In this document: piece after piece, positions 27,712 through 38,750 of the stretch
Numbering within the stretch: position 1 is the first letter of the stretch
How the letters are laid out: each line of letters begins with the position of its first letter
Assembly: GCF_024198215.1 (NCBI RefSeq)
Contig: NZ_JAKCFA010000009.1
Span: forward strand, 62,001 to 126,000
Length of the DNA stretch: 64,000 bases
Source of the DNA: Myxococcus qinghaiensis
Lineage (GTDB): Bacteria; Myxococcota; Myxococcia; Myxococcales; Myxococcaceae
Direction of reading: 5' to 3'
Notes under the pieces: generated by a model
Databases searched by the model: none
Told to the model about the DNA's origin: nothing
The model's input: only the letters and a program-made list of their open reading frames with translations
Program-made: the position numbers and the translations under genes

Positions 27712-28806
27712 TCAGGAATTACCAGCAATACCCAGCCAATCAACTGGGGTTGATGGCCGTTCTCCCCCTGGGGTTGGCGACTTCATCGGCGGCTCGGCGA
27801 GCAGGGCCGCGCCAATGGCTCCCGACAGCTCTCCCAACTCCGCCATCAATACCGGGGGCTGACGCTCGGGCATGAAGATGTGGGGGCGCATGGCCTCGTG
27901 CAGCCGGTCCGCGTATTCCTCACCCAACCTCGTGCCCAGGCCGCCTCCCAGGATGACCGCATCCACGTCGGTCAGGTTGATGGCCGAAGCAATCCCCACC
28001 CCCATCATCCGCAGCGCCCGGTCGATGAGCTTCGTGGCCAGCCCGTCCTTTTCTTCCAGCGCCTTCTTCCAGATGCTGCTCGTCAGGCGCATGCGCTGCT
28101 TCTTCTTCATCAGCTCGAAGAGGACCGTCTTCTCGCCCTCCTCCTCGGCCTTGCGCGCATCGCGCTCCAGGCTCGCACGCCCGGCGTAGGCTTCCATGCA
28201 GCCCCGGCGGCCACAGCCACAGCGCGCCCCGTCTGGCTTCACCACCATGTGGCCGACTTCACCCGCCGCCCCACGGCCCCTCCAGGGCACCCCGTTCAAC
28301 ACCAGCCCCCCGCCCACGCCCGTGCCCCACCACACGCCCAGCACCGAGCGATAGGGCCTCCCCGCCCCCAGGCGATACTCCGCGGCGACCGCCACCTGGA
28401 CGTCGTTGCCCAGCACCACCCGGCCGTGCACCAGGTCCGAGAGGTCACTCGCCATGGGATAGGGCTCCGTCCATCCACGCCCCACGTTGCTCACCCGAGC
28501 CAGCGTCCCCGCATTCGCGTCCACCGCGCCGGGCGCTCCCACGCCCACGCCCGCGAGCCGCCGCGAGGACAGCCCCGCCGTCACCGCCGCTTCCTCCAGC
28601 GTCCCATACATCTCCCGGACCACCTCCCCCGGCTTGCCCTGCACCGGCGTCGGATGGCGGGCATGGCCTATCGGCTTGCCTGTCTCATCGATAATGACCG
28701 CCTCTATCTTGGTTCCCCCCAGGTCGATGCCACCCCAAGCCTTCACCGTGCCACGGGTCGGCACTCCACGGCCCTTCTCCGTTCCCACCGAGCGAACCTC
28801 GTCCAT
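27712..28806 (-). CDS. ROK-family sugar kinase (glucokinase-like)
   Basis: ROK kinases phosphorylate glucose or other hexoses with ATP. The 364-residue protein shows the phosphate-binding motif DLGGTKIEAV (28-37), catalytic Asp135 in LGNDVQVA, the sugar-contacting His186 in GEVGHM, and the ROK zinc site CGCGRRGCMEAYAGR (Cys196, 198, 203). There is no N-terminal winged helix, so it is a kinase and not a ROK repressor. An insertion of about 50 charged residues (around 212-260) is longer than in short glucokinases. It may feed sugar-nucleotide synthesis for the surrounding locus, but it is a stand-alone gene and could serve central metabolism. Confidence 0.92.
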   Translation of the reverse strand: MDEVRSVGTEKGRGVPTRGTVKAWGGIDLGGTKIEAVIIDETGKPIGHARHPTPVQGKPGEVVREMYGTLEEAAVTAGLSSRRLAGVGVGAPGAVDANAGTLARVSNVGRGWTEPYPMASDLSDLVHGRVVLGNDVQVAVAAEYRLGAGRPYRSVLGVWWGTGVGGGLVLNGVPWRGRGAAGEVGHMVVKPDGARCGCGRRGCMEAYAGRASLERDARKAEEEGEKTVLFELMKKKQRMRLTSSIWKKALEEKDGLATKLIDRALRMMGVGIASAINLTDVDAVILGGGLGTRLGEEYADRLHEAMRPHIFMPERQPPVLMAELGELSGAIGAALLAEPPMKSPTPGGERPSTPVDWLGIAGNS

Positions 28807-28976
28807 GTCGTGCCTCCGGCAGCCACGCGCATGCGCACGTCCCCTGGAAGATGCGCAGCCTCGGCTCGACTTCCGTCACCCGCTCGCCAGGCAGGTCGTC
28901 GACATGGCGGCGGAGAGCGTACGAGCGGGCGAGGACACGGATGCCGCTTGGGAGAGCGGTCCTGCGAGTCCGCGGA

Positions 28977-29894
28977 CTACCGCCCCGTGAGGCGCCGAAA
29001 CACCTGCGTCACCGCCAGCTTCGGAAGGAAGCCCAGCAGGTACCGCCAGCGCGGCACCTCCAGGTGGAACGGCAGGCCGCGCCGATACAGGTCCAACGCG
29101 AGGTCCATTCGCCGGTGCTCGACCATCACATGCGAGACGTGCCGCGTGGCATAGAGCAACATCTCCAGTCGCTCACGCCTCCGCTCGGCCCCGCCCGGAT
29201 AGCGCCCCAGGCGCTCCTGCATCAACTGGTACGCCATGCCCTGGTGGCTCGACTCCAGCATCGTCGACTCGGAGCCGTCGTGCCTGCGGTAGCCCACCAT
29301 GACCGGCGTCCGCACCCACGCGAAGCCCGGCTCCGTCCCCAGCCGGAACAACAGGTCATAGTCCTCCGCGACGATGCGCAGCGGCGTGAAGCCCTCCACG
29401 CGCTTGAGCGCCTCCGTCCTCACCGCCAACACGCAGGCCGTGCGCGGAGTCCGGTCCAGCGCGCTCGCCAGATAGTCCGTGAACAGCGAGGCCCGCACGG
29501 GCTCCCGAGCCACCCGGGCCAGCTCCTCTTCATCACGGAAGGTCACCGACGTGCCCATCACCACCATCGGCGCGCCGTGCTCCTCCAGCACCTGCCGGTA
29601 GGACGCCAGCGTCCACGGGAACCACAGGTCGTCGCTGTCCAGGAACACCACGTACGCACCCCGGGCCGCCTGGATGCCCCGGTTGCGCGCGGCGCCGGGG
29701 CCCGCGTTGGACTGCTGGAGCACCCTCACCCGCTCGCCCAGCCGCGCGAGAACCTCCAGCGTGTCGTCCTGGGAGCCGTCGTCCACGACGAGCACCTCGT
29801 AGTCCCGCTCCTCCTGCGCGAACACGGAGGCCAGCGTCCGCTCCAGCAGCCGCGCCCTGTTGTAGGTGGGGATGACGACGGAGAAGAAGGGCAT
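28977..29894 (-). CDS. Family 2 glycosyltransferase
   Basis: The 305-residue protein starts MPFFSVVIPTYNRARLLERT, then LVVDDGSQDDT, the metal-binding YVVFLDSDDLWFP and a catalytic-base segment RIVAEDYDLLFRLG. It is soluble with basic C-terminal residues suited to membrane association. It begins one base after the preceding GT2 stop, so the flippase and two GT2 genes form one transcription unit. Confidence 0.94.
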   Translation of the reverse strand: MPFFSVVIPTYNRARLLERTLASVFAQEERDYEVLVVDDGSQDDTLEVLARLGERVRVLQQSNAGPGAARNRGIQAARGAYVVFLDSDDLWFPWTLASYRQVLEEHGAPMVVMGTSVTFRDEEELARVAREPVRASLFTDYLASALDRTPRTACVLAVRTEALKRVEGFTPLRIVAEDYDLLFRLGTEPGFAWVRTPVMVGYRRHDGSESTMLESSHQGMAYQLMQERLGRYPGGAERRRERLEMLLYATRHVSHVMVEHRRMDLALDLYRRGLPFHLEVPRWRYLLGFLPKLAVTQVFRRLTGR

Positions 29895-29895
29895 G

Positions 29896-30846
29896 TCAGA
29901 GCCGCGTCCGCAGCCCCATCTCGGAGATGCGCAGGAAGGTGGCGAGCTGCCGCCGGTACTCCGGAAGCGCCATGCGTCCGCGCAACAGCGTCTGCGTCAA
30001 CACCAGCGAGTTGTACGGCAGCGTCCCCACCAGGATGGCGCGCAGCATCCACTCGCGCAGCCGGCCGTGGTGCTTGCGGAAGTAGGCCACCCGCGTGCGC
30101 CACAGCTCGATTCGCACCTTGTCAGGCCCCGTGGCGGACGGACGGAACGAGCGGCTCGTCAGGTGTGTAATCACCGCCTCCGGACAGAACGCCACCTCCC
30201 AGCCCGCCTGCCATGCCCGGACGCACCAGTCCGTGTCCTCCGTGTTGCCCAAGGGAGACAGCTCCTCGTCGAGCAACCCCACCTCCGCCAGCGTCTCCTC
30301 CCGCACGACGATGCAGGCCCCCAGCACCCAGCTCACCCGCGCATCCTCATGGCCGTACTGCGCGGGGTCGATGTCCTTGTGCTTCAGGAAGTGCAAGGGA
30401 CGCGGCAGGAACACGAGGTCGAACAACTGCCCGGACAACGACATGGGCCGGAAGGTGCAGTTCTGGATGGTGCCATCCGCGTTCAACAGCCGCGCACCCG
30501 CCATGCCCACGCGCGGATTCTCATCCATGAAACGGACGAGCGAATCGAACGCGTCCTCATGGACGAGGGTGTCGTCATTGAAGATGCAGAAGTAGCGCCC
30601 TCGCGCCTGTCGCAGCACCTGGTTGTGATTGGCGGAGAAGCCCTTGCGCGCGGAGTTGAAGAGCCAGCGCACCTGGGGGAAGTCGCGTCGCATCGCCTCC
30701 ACGCCGCGACCGTCCGTGGCGTTGTCCACCACCCACACCTCGAAGGTGCACTGCCGCGTCGTCTCGTACAGCGTCCGCAGGCAGTCGTGCAGCAACTCCG
30801 GGTTGCTGTGGTTGACGATGGAGATGACCAGGTCCGGCTTCGTCAT
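29896..30846 (-). CDS. Family 2 glycosyltransferase, rhamnosyltransferase-like
   Basis: The 316-residue protein resembles WbbL/RfbF-type GT2 enzymes: LVISIVNHSNPELLHDCLRT, WVVDNATDGRGVEAM, a FNSARKGFSANHNQ acceptor-side loop, the metal-binding YFCIFNDDTLVH and NTEDTDWCVRAWQAGW. ATG 30846 opens directly before the conserved core; the longer open frame upstream lies in the flippase gene and is not protein-like. Rhamnosyl transfer is typical of this subgroup but not proven by sequence. Confidence 0.92.
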   Translation of the reverse strand: MTKPDLVISIVNHSNPELLHDCLRTLYETTRQCTFEVWVVDNATDGRGVEAMRRDFPQVRWLFNSARKGFSANHNQVLRQARGRYFCIFNDDTLVHEDAFDSLVRFMDENPRVGMAGARLLNADGTIQNCTFRPMSLSGQLFDLVFLPRPLHFLKHKDIDPAQYGHEDARVSWVLGACIVVREETLAEVGLLDEELSPLGNTEDTDWCVRAWQAGWEVAFCPEAVITHLTSRSFRPSATGPDKVRIELWRTRVAYFRKHHGRLREWMLRAILVGTLPYNSLVLTQTLLRGRMALPEYRRQLATFLRISEMGLRTRL

Positions 30847-30865
30847 CGGATGCCTCACGTCCCTC

Positions 30866-32383
30866 TCATGACACCGGGCTCGCCGGAACAACCCGAGCGG
30901 CCCGCCGCGCTCGGACAAACGCGAGGATGTCTCGCAACTCGCCCAGGAGCGAGAGCGTCCCCGGCAACAGCTCCCGCACGAGCACCAGCACCAAGAACAC
31001 CGCCGTCCCCACCGCCCAGCCCGACAGCCCGCCATCTCGAATCCACAGGTGCACCACCAGGAAGGCCGCCGACACGAGCAGCCCCACGGTCACCAGGGGC
31101 TCCACCACCTGGAGCACCAGCCCGCGCAGCGCCGGGTTGAGCCGCGACACGCGCCACGCCGTCACCCAGACCTCCACCAGCGACACCACCAGGCCCACGG
31201 GCCCCACGCTCGCCAGGCCGAAGCGGTGGATGGCCCAGGTGCCGATGCTCCACTTCACCGCGCCCACGCCCACGACGACGGCCAGCCGCTCCCAGGGGCG
31301 GCCTCCCGCGTTCTGCGCGGTGGCGAGCAGGCCCGTCAACACGATGAGCAGACACTCCAGGCTGAACCACTGCACCAGCGGTACCGCGGCGGCCCACCGC
31401 TGGCCGAAGAACAGCGGCACCAGCACGGGCATCCCGAGCACCGCCACGGGGAGCGTCAGCAACAGCACCGCGGCCAGCCGCCGCAGCGAGGTGCGCAGGT
31501 ACTCCGCGAAGCCCTCGGGGTCATCCTGCAACCGGCAGTAGGCAGGGAAGGCCACGCGGTTGAGGACGACACTGAGCATCATCGGCGTGGAGGCCAGCGC
31601 CCAGGCCCAGTTCACCAACCCCACGGCGTCCTTGCCGAGCACCTTCCCCACCACCAGCGGCACCCAGCCCGCCACCACCGCCGCCACGAGCGGAGGCAGC
31701 TGGAAGGCCAGTCCGAAACCCAGGAGCCGCCGCAGCACGTCCATCCGGAACGTTCCGCGCGGGCGCCACGGCGAAGCCCAGGCGATACACACCAACCCCA
31801 CCACGCCTCGAACCAGGGCCCCCAGCGCCAGCGCCCACGCCCCCAGGCCCGCCGCCGCCATGGCCAGCGTGCTGGCCACCTGGGCCACGTTCTCCGCCAG
31901 CTCCGCCCGCGCGATGGCCGGAAAGGCCAGCCGCCGCTCCAGCGCCATCAGCGGAATCACGCGCAGCGAGGACAGGAACAACCCCAGCGCCATGGCCCAC
32001 ACCATGGGCACCGCCCCTTCGCCCAGGGCGTAGCCCTCCGTGAGCTGGGGGGCCAACGCACAGACGACGGCGACGATGACGGCGGTGAGCGCCTGGTGGC
32101 ACCAGAAGATGGTGAACGTCTCATCCCGCGTGGGCTCGTGGGGCTGACGCACCAGCGCCGCGCTCAGCCCCAGGTCCCCCAGGAACACCCCCAGCGAGGC
32201 CGCATAGGCGACGATGCCGAACAGGCCGTAGTCCGAGGGAAACAGCAACCGGGAGAGCGCCAGGGCGCTCACCACCCGCAGGCCCTGCGAAGCCATGGTC
32301 CGCGCCACGAGCACGACCATGCCCTTCAGGGCACGGGCCTTGACGTCGCCAGTGTCCACGTCAGGTGCGGCGGTCGCGGTCAT
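30866..32383 (-). CDS. wzxB: Wzx-type polysaccharide flippase
   Basis: Wzx proteins move undecaprenyl-linked repeat units across the inner membrane. The 505-residue protein is hydrophobic over most of its length with 12-14 predicted helices and typical MOP/PST-family features (SRLLFPSDYGLFGIVAYAAS; LGLSAALVRQ; FPAYCRLQDDPEGFAEYL). ATG 32383 is chosen because the hydrophobic part starts soon after; the upstream open frame covers the intergenic region. It is the only flippase in the window, and I recall the matching M. xanthus locus gene as wzxB. It heads a minus-strand unit with the two GT2 genes. Confidence 0.92.
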   Translation of the reverse strand: MTATAAPDVDTGDVKARALKGMVVLVARTMASQGLRVVSALALSRLLFPSDYGLFGIVAYAASLGVFLGDLGLSAALVRQPHEPTRDETFTIFWCHQALTAVIVAVVCALAPQLTEGYALGEGAVPMVWAMALGLFLSSLRVIPLMALERRLAFPAIARAELAENVAQVASTLAMAAAGLGAWALALGALVRGVVGLVCIAWASPWRPRGTFRMDVLRRLLGFGLAFQLPPLVAAVVAGWVPLVVGKVLGKDAVGLVNWAWALASTPMMLSVVLNRVAFPAYCRLQDDPEGFAEYLRTSLRRLAAVLLLTLPVAVLGMPVLVPLFFGQRWAAAVPLVQWFSLECLLIVLTGLLATAQNAGGRPWERLAVVVGVGAVKWSIGTWAIHRFGLASVGPVGLVVSLVEVWVTAWRVSRLNPALRGLVLQVVEPLVTVGLLVSAAFLVVHLWIRDGGLSGWAVGTAVFLVLVLVRELLPGTLSLLGELRDILAFVRARRAARVVPASPVS

Positions 32384-32582
32384 CGCAAGGGGGACAGCCC
32401 GCTCCCGGGCATCAACGACGAGGGCCGACCCACGTGGACGGCGCCCGCTCGATGCTACCGGGGCCGTCCCACCCCCACAAGCAATGCAGGGGCGTCGGGA
32501 CAGTGGGCCAGCGGCTCGACTGCTCGGGTGCCCGCCCATGTGGTTGCCACCCAGGAAGCCCCGGGGCTACGGTCCGCCGCGC

Positions 32583-33251
32583 ATGTCACCGAGCCACTCC
32601 CTCTTCCAGTTCCTCAAGCGCGAGGTGCTCGTCAGCGAGCACGAAGTCTTCCACCGCACGCTGCGGGACACGCTGGTGGGCTCGTGCGACAGCGTGCTCG
32701 ATATCGGCTGCGGCTCAGGCTCTCCGCTGAAGAAAATCTCACACCTGTTCTCGCGCACCGTGGGCGTCGATGGCTACCCGGCGAGCATCGAGCGCAGCCG
32801 CGCGGCGGGCATCCATCAGGAATACCACTGCATGGACCTGCTCGAGGTCGGCAAGCACTTCGCGCCCAAGAGCTTCGATGCGGTCATCGCGCTGGACGTC
32901 ATCGAGCACTTCGAGAAGCCCGAGGGATATCGGCTGCTGGAGATGATGGAGTCGCTCGCGCGCAAGCGCGTCGTCGTCTTCACCCCCAACGGCTTTCTTC
33001 CCCAGGACGAATGGGACAACAACGTCCATCAGGTCCACCGCTCCGGCTGGGAGGTCTATGACTTCGAGCTGCGCGGCTATCGCGTCACCGGCATGAGCGG
33101 CTGGAAGCCCCTGCGCGGTGACTTCGCGCTGCCACGCCTCCGCCCCGCGCGACTGGGCAGCCGGCTGTCCATCCTCACCGAGCCCTTCGCCACGCGCTTT
33201 CCCCAGCACGCCTTCCAGCTCCTCGCCGTCCGCGACCTGGAAGCCTCCTGA
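32583..33251 (+). CDS. Class I SAM-dependent methyltransferase
   Basis: The 222-residue protein has the SAM-binding motif SVLDIGCGSGSPLKK, the acidic VGVDGYPASIER loop and the post-I motif FDAVIALDVIEHFEKPEGY, as in small glycan- or lipid-directed methyltransferases. ATG 32583 follows a divergent promoter region shared with the flippase gene. Three bases separate it from the next glycosyltransferase gene. Substrate unknown; another methyl decoration is likely. Confidence 0.9.
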   Translation: MSPSHSLFQFLKREVLVSEHEVFHRTLRDTLVGSCDSVLDIGCGSGSPLKKISHLFSRTVGVDGYPASIERSRAAGIHQEYHCMDLLEVGKHFAPKSFDAVIALDVIEHFEKPEGYRLLEMMESLARKRVVVFTPNGFLPQDEWDNNVHQVHRSGWEVYDFELRGYRVTGMSGWKPLRGDFALPRLRPARLGSRLSILTEPFATRFPQHAFQLLAVRDLEAS

Positions 33252-33254
33252 GCC

Positions 33255-34418
33255 GTGACCTCCTCCGGCGACGCACGGGGCGATGACAGGCCCGTCTCGT
33301 GGCACCTGCTCACAGGGGAGTATCCACCCCAGCCGGGCGGCGTCAGTGATTACTCCCGACTGGTGGCGCAATCCCTCGCACGGGCCGGACAGCAAGTGCA
33401 TGTCTGGGCTCCTGGCGACCTGGAGGTGCGCGAAGAGCACGGCGTCACCCTTCACCGCATCCCGGGACTCTTCACACCACCGGGGCTCGTGCGCCTGACA
33501 CGTGCGCTGAGCCACCACCCTGCGCCACGTCGGCTGTTGCTCCAGTACGTGCCCCATGCCTTTGGCCTGAAGGCGATGAACGTGCCCTTCTGCGCGTGGT
33601 TCGCCGCGCGTCGCCAGGATGAGCGCTGGGTCTTCTTCCACGAAATCGTGTACCCCTGGAGCCTCTCGGCCGCGCCACGCCATCAATTGCTCGCGGGTGT
33701 CACCCGGGTGATGGCGCGACTGGTGGGCGAGGTGGCGGACCGCGCCTTCGTGTCCATTCCCTCCTGGGCGGAGCACCTGCCCTCGCGCCTCCGCCACCGC
33801 GCGGAGTGGTGCCCCGTTCCCAGCAACATCCCCACCGAGGTGCCAGCGGCCTCCCTCGCGGCGACGCAAGCGGCGCTGGGCGCGGGCCCGTGGCTGGGAC
33901 ACTTCGGCACCTATGGCTCGCACCTCCGCGGGCCTCTGGCTGCCGTCCTGGTGCCGCTGCTTCGCGCGGACGGACAGCGCAAGGCGCTGCTGCTGGGCCG
34001 AGGCAGTCAGGGGTTCGCCCAGGAACTGGGAGCCCGCCATCCGGAGCTCGCCTCACGATTCCAGTCCCGAGATGCCCTGGCCCCCGAGGACCTCGCTGCA
34101 CATCTCGCGGCCGTGGACCTGCTGGTCCAGCCGTACCTGGATGGCGTGAGTTCGCGCCGCTCGACGACCATGGCGGGAGTCGCCCTGGGCCGTCCGGTCG
34201 CCACCCAGACGGGTCACCTCACCGAGCCCATCTGGCGGGAATCAGGCGCCGTCGCCCTGGCGGAAGGCACCACTCCAGAGGCGCTCGTCGCCCTTTCGGA
34301 GCGGCTGCTGTCCCAGCCCGAGGAGCGCGCGGCATTGGGCGCACGCGCGGCCCGGCTGTACCGCGAGCGCTTCGCGCTGGAGCGCACCGTGGAAACCCTG
34401 CTGCGCACGCCCCCGTGA
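33255..34418 (+). CDS. Family 4-type glycosyltransferase
   Basis: The 387-residue protein has a GT-B N-terminus (WHLLTGEYPPQPGGVSDYSR) with the Gly-rich acceptor loop, a middle linker, and a C-terminal domain (GPWLGHFGTYGSH; LLVQPYLDGVSSRRSTTMAG). The usual EX7E motif is altered here, with Asp-Gly-Val-Ser-Ser-Arg-Arg in place of the first Glu region, as in some divergent GT4 enzymes. It starts with GTG, three bases after the methyltransferase gene. Donor and acceptor unknown. Confidence 0.87.
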   Translation: MTSSGDARGDDRPVSWHLLTGEYPPQPGGVSDYSRLVAQSLARAGQQVHVWAPGDLEVREEHGVTLHRIPGLFTPPGLVRLTRALSHHPAPRRLLLQYVPHAFGLKAMNVPFCAWFAARRQDERWVFFHEIVYPWSLSAAPRHQLLAGVTRVMARLVGEVADRAFVSIPSWAEHLPSRLRHRAEWCPVPSNIPTEVPAASLAATQAALGAGPWLGHFGTYGSHLRGPLAAVLVPLLRADGQRKALLLGRGSQGFAQELGARHPELASRFQSRDALAPEDLAAHLAAVDLLVQPYLDGVSSRRSTTMAGVALGRPVATQTGHLTEPIWRESGAVALAEGTTPEALVALSERLLSQPEERAALGARAARLYRERFALERTVETLLRTPP

Positions 34419-34509
34419 TTCCCGAGCCGCGACGCCGTCCTCGTGGCATCGTCTCCAACACCTCTTCACTCGCGCACTCCATGGCCCTTCACGCTCCAGG
34501 GAACCTCCC

Positions 34510-35655
34510 GTGACGTCCTCCGCGCCCCTCCGACTCGCGGTGCTCATGGACCCTCGCGAGGAGGGCTGGCACAGCATGGACCTCGTGGGGGAGTCACTCC
34601 TCGACGGACTGGCCGCCTATCCGGACGAAGTCTCGGCGCGAGCGCTGCGCCCCGCCCTGCCCTCCATGGTGCGTCGGCTCCCACGTCTGGACTCACATCG
34701 CGCGGCTTTCAACGCGGACCGCCTCCTCACCCGTTTCGGGCTCTATCCCGCGCGCGCACTGCTGGCACGGCCCCGGTTCGAGGCGTTCCACATCGTGGAC
34801 CACTCCTACGCGCAGCTCGTCCATGCGCTCCCTGCTTCACGCACCGGCGTCTATTGCCACGATTTGGATGCGTTCCGCTCCGTCGTGGAGCCGCACCGTG
34901 AAGCCCGCCCCGCGTGGTTCCGCCTGATGGCGAGGACTCAACTCCGTGGGCTCGAACGCGCCGCCATCGTCTTCCACAACTCCCAGGCCGTGCGCGCGGA
35001 GCTGCTCGCCCATGGGCTGGTGGACCCGGCTCGCCTCGTCTGGGCGCCGCTCGGCACGGCTCCCGAGTACCGCGAGGAGCCCGCTCCAGGAGACCACAGT
35101 CGGGACGTGCTCGCACCCCTGGCGGGCCGGCCCTATCTGCTCCACGTGGGCAGCGCGATTCCTCGCAAGCGTCTGGACGTGCTCTTCGACGTCTTCGCCG
35201 CGCTGCGCTCCCGCCACCCTGACTTGTGCCTCGTCCAGCAAGGGGGCGCCCTGGACTCGGCGCAGCGGGAGCACGTCGCGCGACTCGGCATCGGCGACGC
35301 CTTGTTCCAACCTCCGTTCCAGCAGCGCGCCACGCTCGCGGGCCTGTACCGCGGCGCGAAGGCCGTGCTCATCACCAGCGAGGCAGAGGGCTTCGGACTC
35401 CCGCTCATCGAGGCCCTCGCCTGCGGTGCCCCCGTGGTGGCCAGCGACCTGCCCGTGCTTCGCGAAGTAGGTGAGGCCACCTGCCTCTACTGTCCCGTCG
35501 GAGACCTCTCCGCGTGGACCGAGACGGTCGACTCGCTCCTCACCGGACGCATGTCACCTCCACCGCGCTCCGCCCGCCTCGCCCGCGCGGGACAGTTCAC
35601 GTGGACGGCCCACACGCGCGCCATCCTGGATGCGTATCAGCGACTCCCCCGCTGA
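34510..35655 (+). CDS. Family 4 glycosyltransferase
   Basis: The 381-residue protein shows GT4 features in the C-terminal half: YLLHVGSAIPRKRLDVLFDVF, then TSEAEGFGLPLIEALACGAPVVASDLPVLREV, which includes the EX7E motif. The N-terminal domain contains GVYCHDLDAFRSV and FHNSQAVRAELLAHG. The GTG start follows a 91-base gap. It converges on the Ser/Thr kinase gene with one base between stops. Confidence 0.93.
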   Translation: MTSSAPLRLAVLMDPREEGWHSMDLVGESLLDGLAAYPDEVSARALRPALPSMVRRLPRLDSHRAAFNADRLLTRFGLYPARALLARPRFEAFHIVDHSYAQLVHALPASRTGVYCHDLDAFRSVVEPHREARPAWFRLMARTQLRGLERAAIVFHNSQAVRAELLAHGLVDPARLVWAPLGTAPEYREEPAPGDHSRDVLAPLAGRPYLLHVGSAIPRKRLDVLFDVFAALRSRHPDLCLVQQGGALDSAQREHVARLGIGDALFQPPFQQRATLAGLYRGAKAVLITSEAEGFGLPLIEALACGAPVVASDLPVLREVGEATCLYCPVGDLSAWTETVDSLLTGRMSPPPRSARLARAGQFTWTAHTRAILDAYQRLPR

Positions 35656-35656
35656 C

Positions 35657-37339
<1,683 letters not shown>

Positions 37340-37478
37340 CGCCCGGCACGCCCGGTGGAAGCCATCTCACTGAAACCCGATGCGGGTCCGTATCAGACCG
37401 CTTTCCTGGGTTCACTCATCTGGCTTGATTTCTCCGGTGATTGACGGGTCCGGAGGGCTCTGCTTCGGTCACAGGCGC

Positions 37479-38699
37479 GTGCGCGTCCTCTTCCTCAATC
37501 CCGTGGGCATCCTCGGTGGCGCCGAGCGCGCGTTGTTGGACCTGATGGCCTGCCTGCGCCAGTTGGACCCGGGGCTGTCCCTCCTCCTGCTCGCGGGCTC
37601 CGAGGGACCGCTGGTGGACGCGGCGCGGACCCTGGGCGTCGACGCCAGACTCCTCCCGCTTCCGCGGGAGCTGTCCACCCTGGGCGACAGCGCTCTGCGG
37701 GGTCCTACCTCCTGGGAGACGTGGCGCTTCGCGCGCAGCCTCTTGCCCGCGCCCGCGCTGCTGGCCGGTTACGGCCGTGCGCTGCGTCAGGAAGTCGCGA
37801 GCCTGCGTCCGGACCTGCTGCACTCCAATGGCATCAAGACCCACCTGTTGAGTCCCGTCACGGCGGGCCTGCCGCTCAAGCGCGTCTGGCACATCCACGA
37901 CTTCTTGAGTGAGCGGCCCCTGGTGCGGCGCGCGCTGGGCACGCTGGCGCCACTGGCATCGGCGGCCATCGCCAACTCGAACGCCGTGGGTGAGGACGCG
38001 CGCGGGGTGCTCGGCCGGGTGCCCGTGCATGTCGTCTACAACGGCGTGGACACGGAGCGCTTCGCCCCGGGTGTCCCGGCGGACCTGGACGCACTCGCGG
38101 GAATGCCCCCCGCTCCTCCAGGCACGCTGCGCGTGGGGCTGGTGGCCACCTATGCGCGCTGGAAGGGACAGGGCGTCTTCCTCGAAGCGGCGGCGGCGCT
38201 GACGCGTCTGGAACCGACGATGTCCGTGCGCTTCTACGTGGTGGGCGCGCCGCTGTACCAGACGCCGGGCTCCCAGTTCACCGAGGCCGAGCTGCGCCAG
38301 CTCATCGACCACTGGAAGCTCTCCGGACGCGTGGGGCTGGTGCCCTTCCAGACGGAGCCCGCCGCCGTCTACCGCGCCCTGGACGTCTTCGTGCACGCCA
38401 GCACCCGGCGGGAGCCCTTCGGACTCACCATCGCGGAGGCCCTGGCCTGCGCGCGGCCCGCCATCGTCTCTCGCGCGAGCGGCGCGGCCGAGGCCCTCAC
38501 CGACGGCACGGATGTCCTCACTGTTCCACCTGGAGACTCACGGCCCCTGGTGGCGGCGCTGAGACGCCTGCTGACGGACGCGCCGTTGCGTGAGCGATTG
38601 GGCGTGGCGGCTCGGCGGACGGCCGTGGAGCGCTTCTCCCGCGAGCGCTATGCGCGCGAGATTCTCGACGTGTACCGGACGCTGCTGGACAAGCGCTGA
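37479..38699 (+). CDS. Family 4 glycosyltransferase
   Basis: The 406-residue protein starts VRVLFLNPVGILGGAERALL, a clear GT-B N-terminus with the GGAER acceptor loop. It continues with SNGIKTHLLSPV, ANSNAVGEDARG, VYNGVDTERFAPG, and the EX7E motif in EPFGLTIAEALACARP. GTG 37479 is chosen because the conserved core begins there; the upstream open frame has no GT features. It is divergent from the Ser/Thr kinase gene by 139 bases. Confidence 0.94.
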   Translation: MRVLFLNPVGILGGAERALLDLMACLRQLDPGLSLLLLAGSEGPLVDAARTLGVDARLLPLPRELSTLGDSALRGPTSWETWRFARSLLPAPALLAGYGRALRQEVASLRPDLLHSNGIKTHLLSPVTAGLPLKRVWHIHDFLSERPLVRRALGTLAPLASAAIANSNAVGEDARGVLGRVPVHVVYNGVDTERFAPGVPADLDALAGMPPAPPGTLRVGLVATYARWKGQGVFLEAAAALTRLEPTMSVRFYVVGAPLYQTPGSQFTEAELRQLIDHWKLSGRVGLVPFQTEPAAVYRALDVFVHASTRREPFGLTIAEALACARPAIVSRASGAAEALTDGTDVLTVPPGDSRPLVAALRRLLTDAPLRERLGVAARRTAVERFSRERYAREILDVYRTLLDKR

Positions 38700-38750
38700 G
38701 TTGACCGCCCTCGGGGGCTCTGGTTTGGTCCCCCGCTCATCGGAGCACCC

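Noticed and set aside
33255-34418. Frameshift or damage in the 33255 glycosyltransferase because the EX7E motif is altered
   Set aside because: The frame is continuous with full GT4 length and neighbours are coupled to it; divergence of the motif is more likely than decay.
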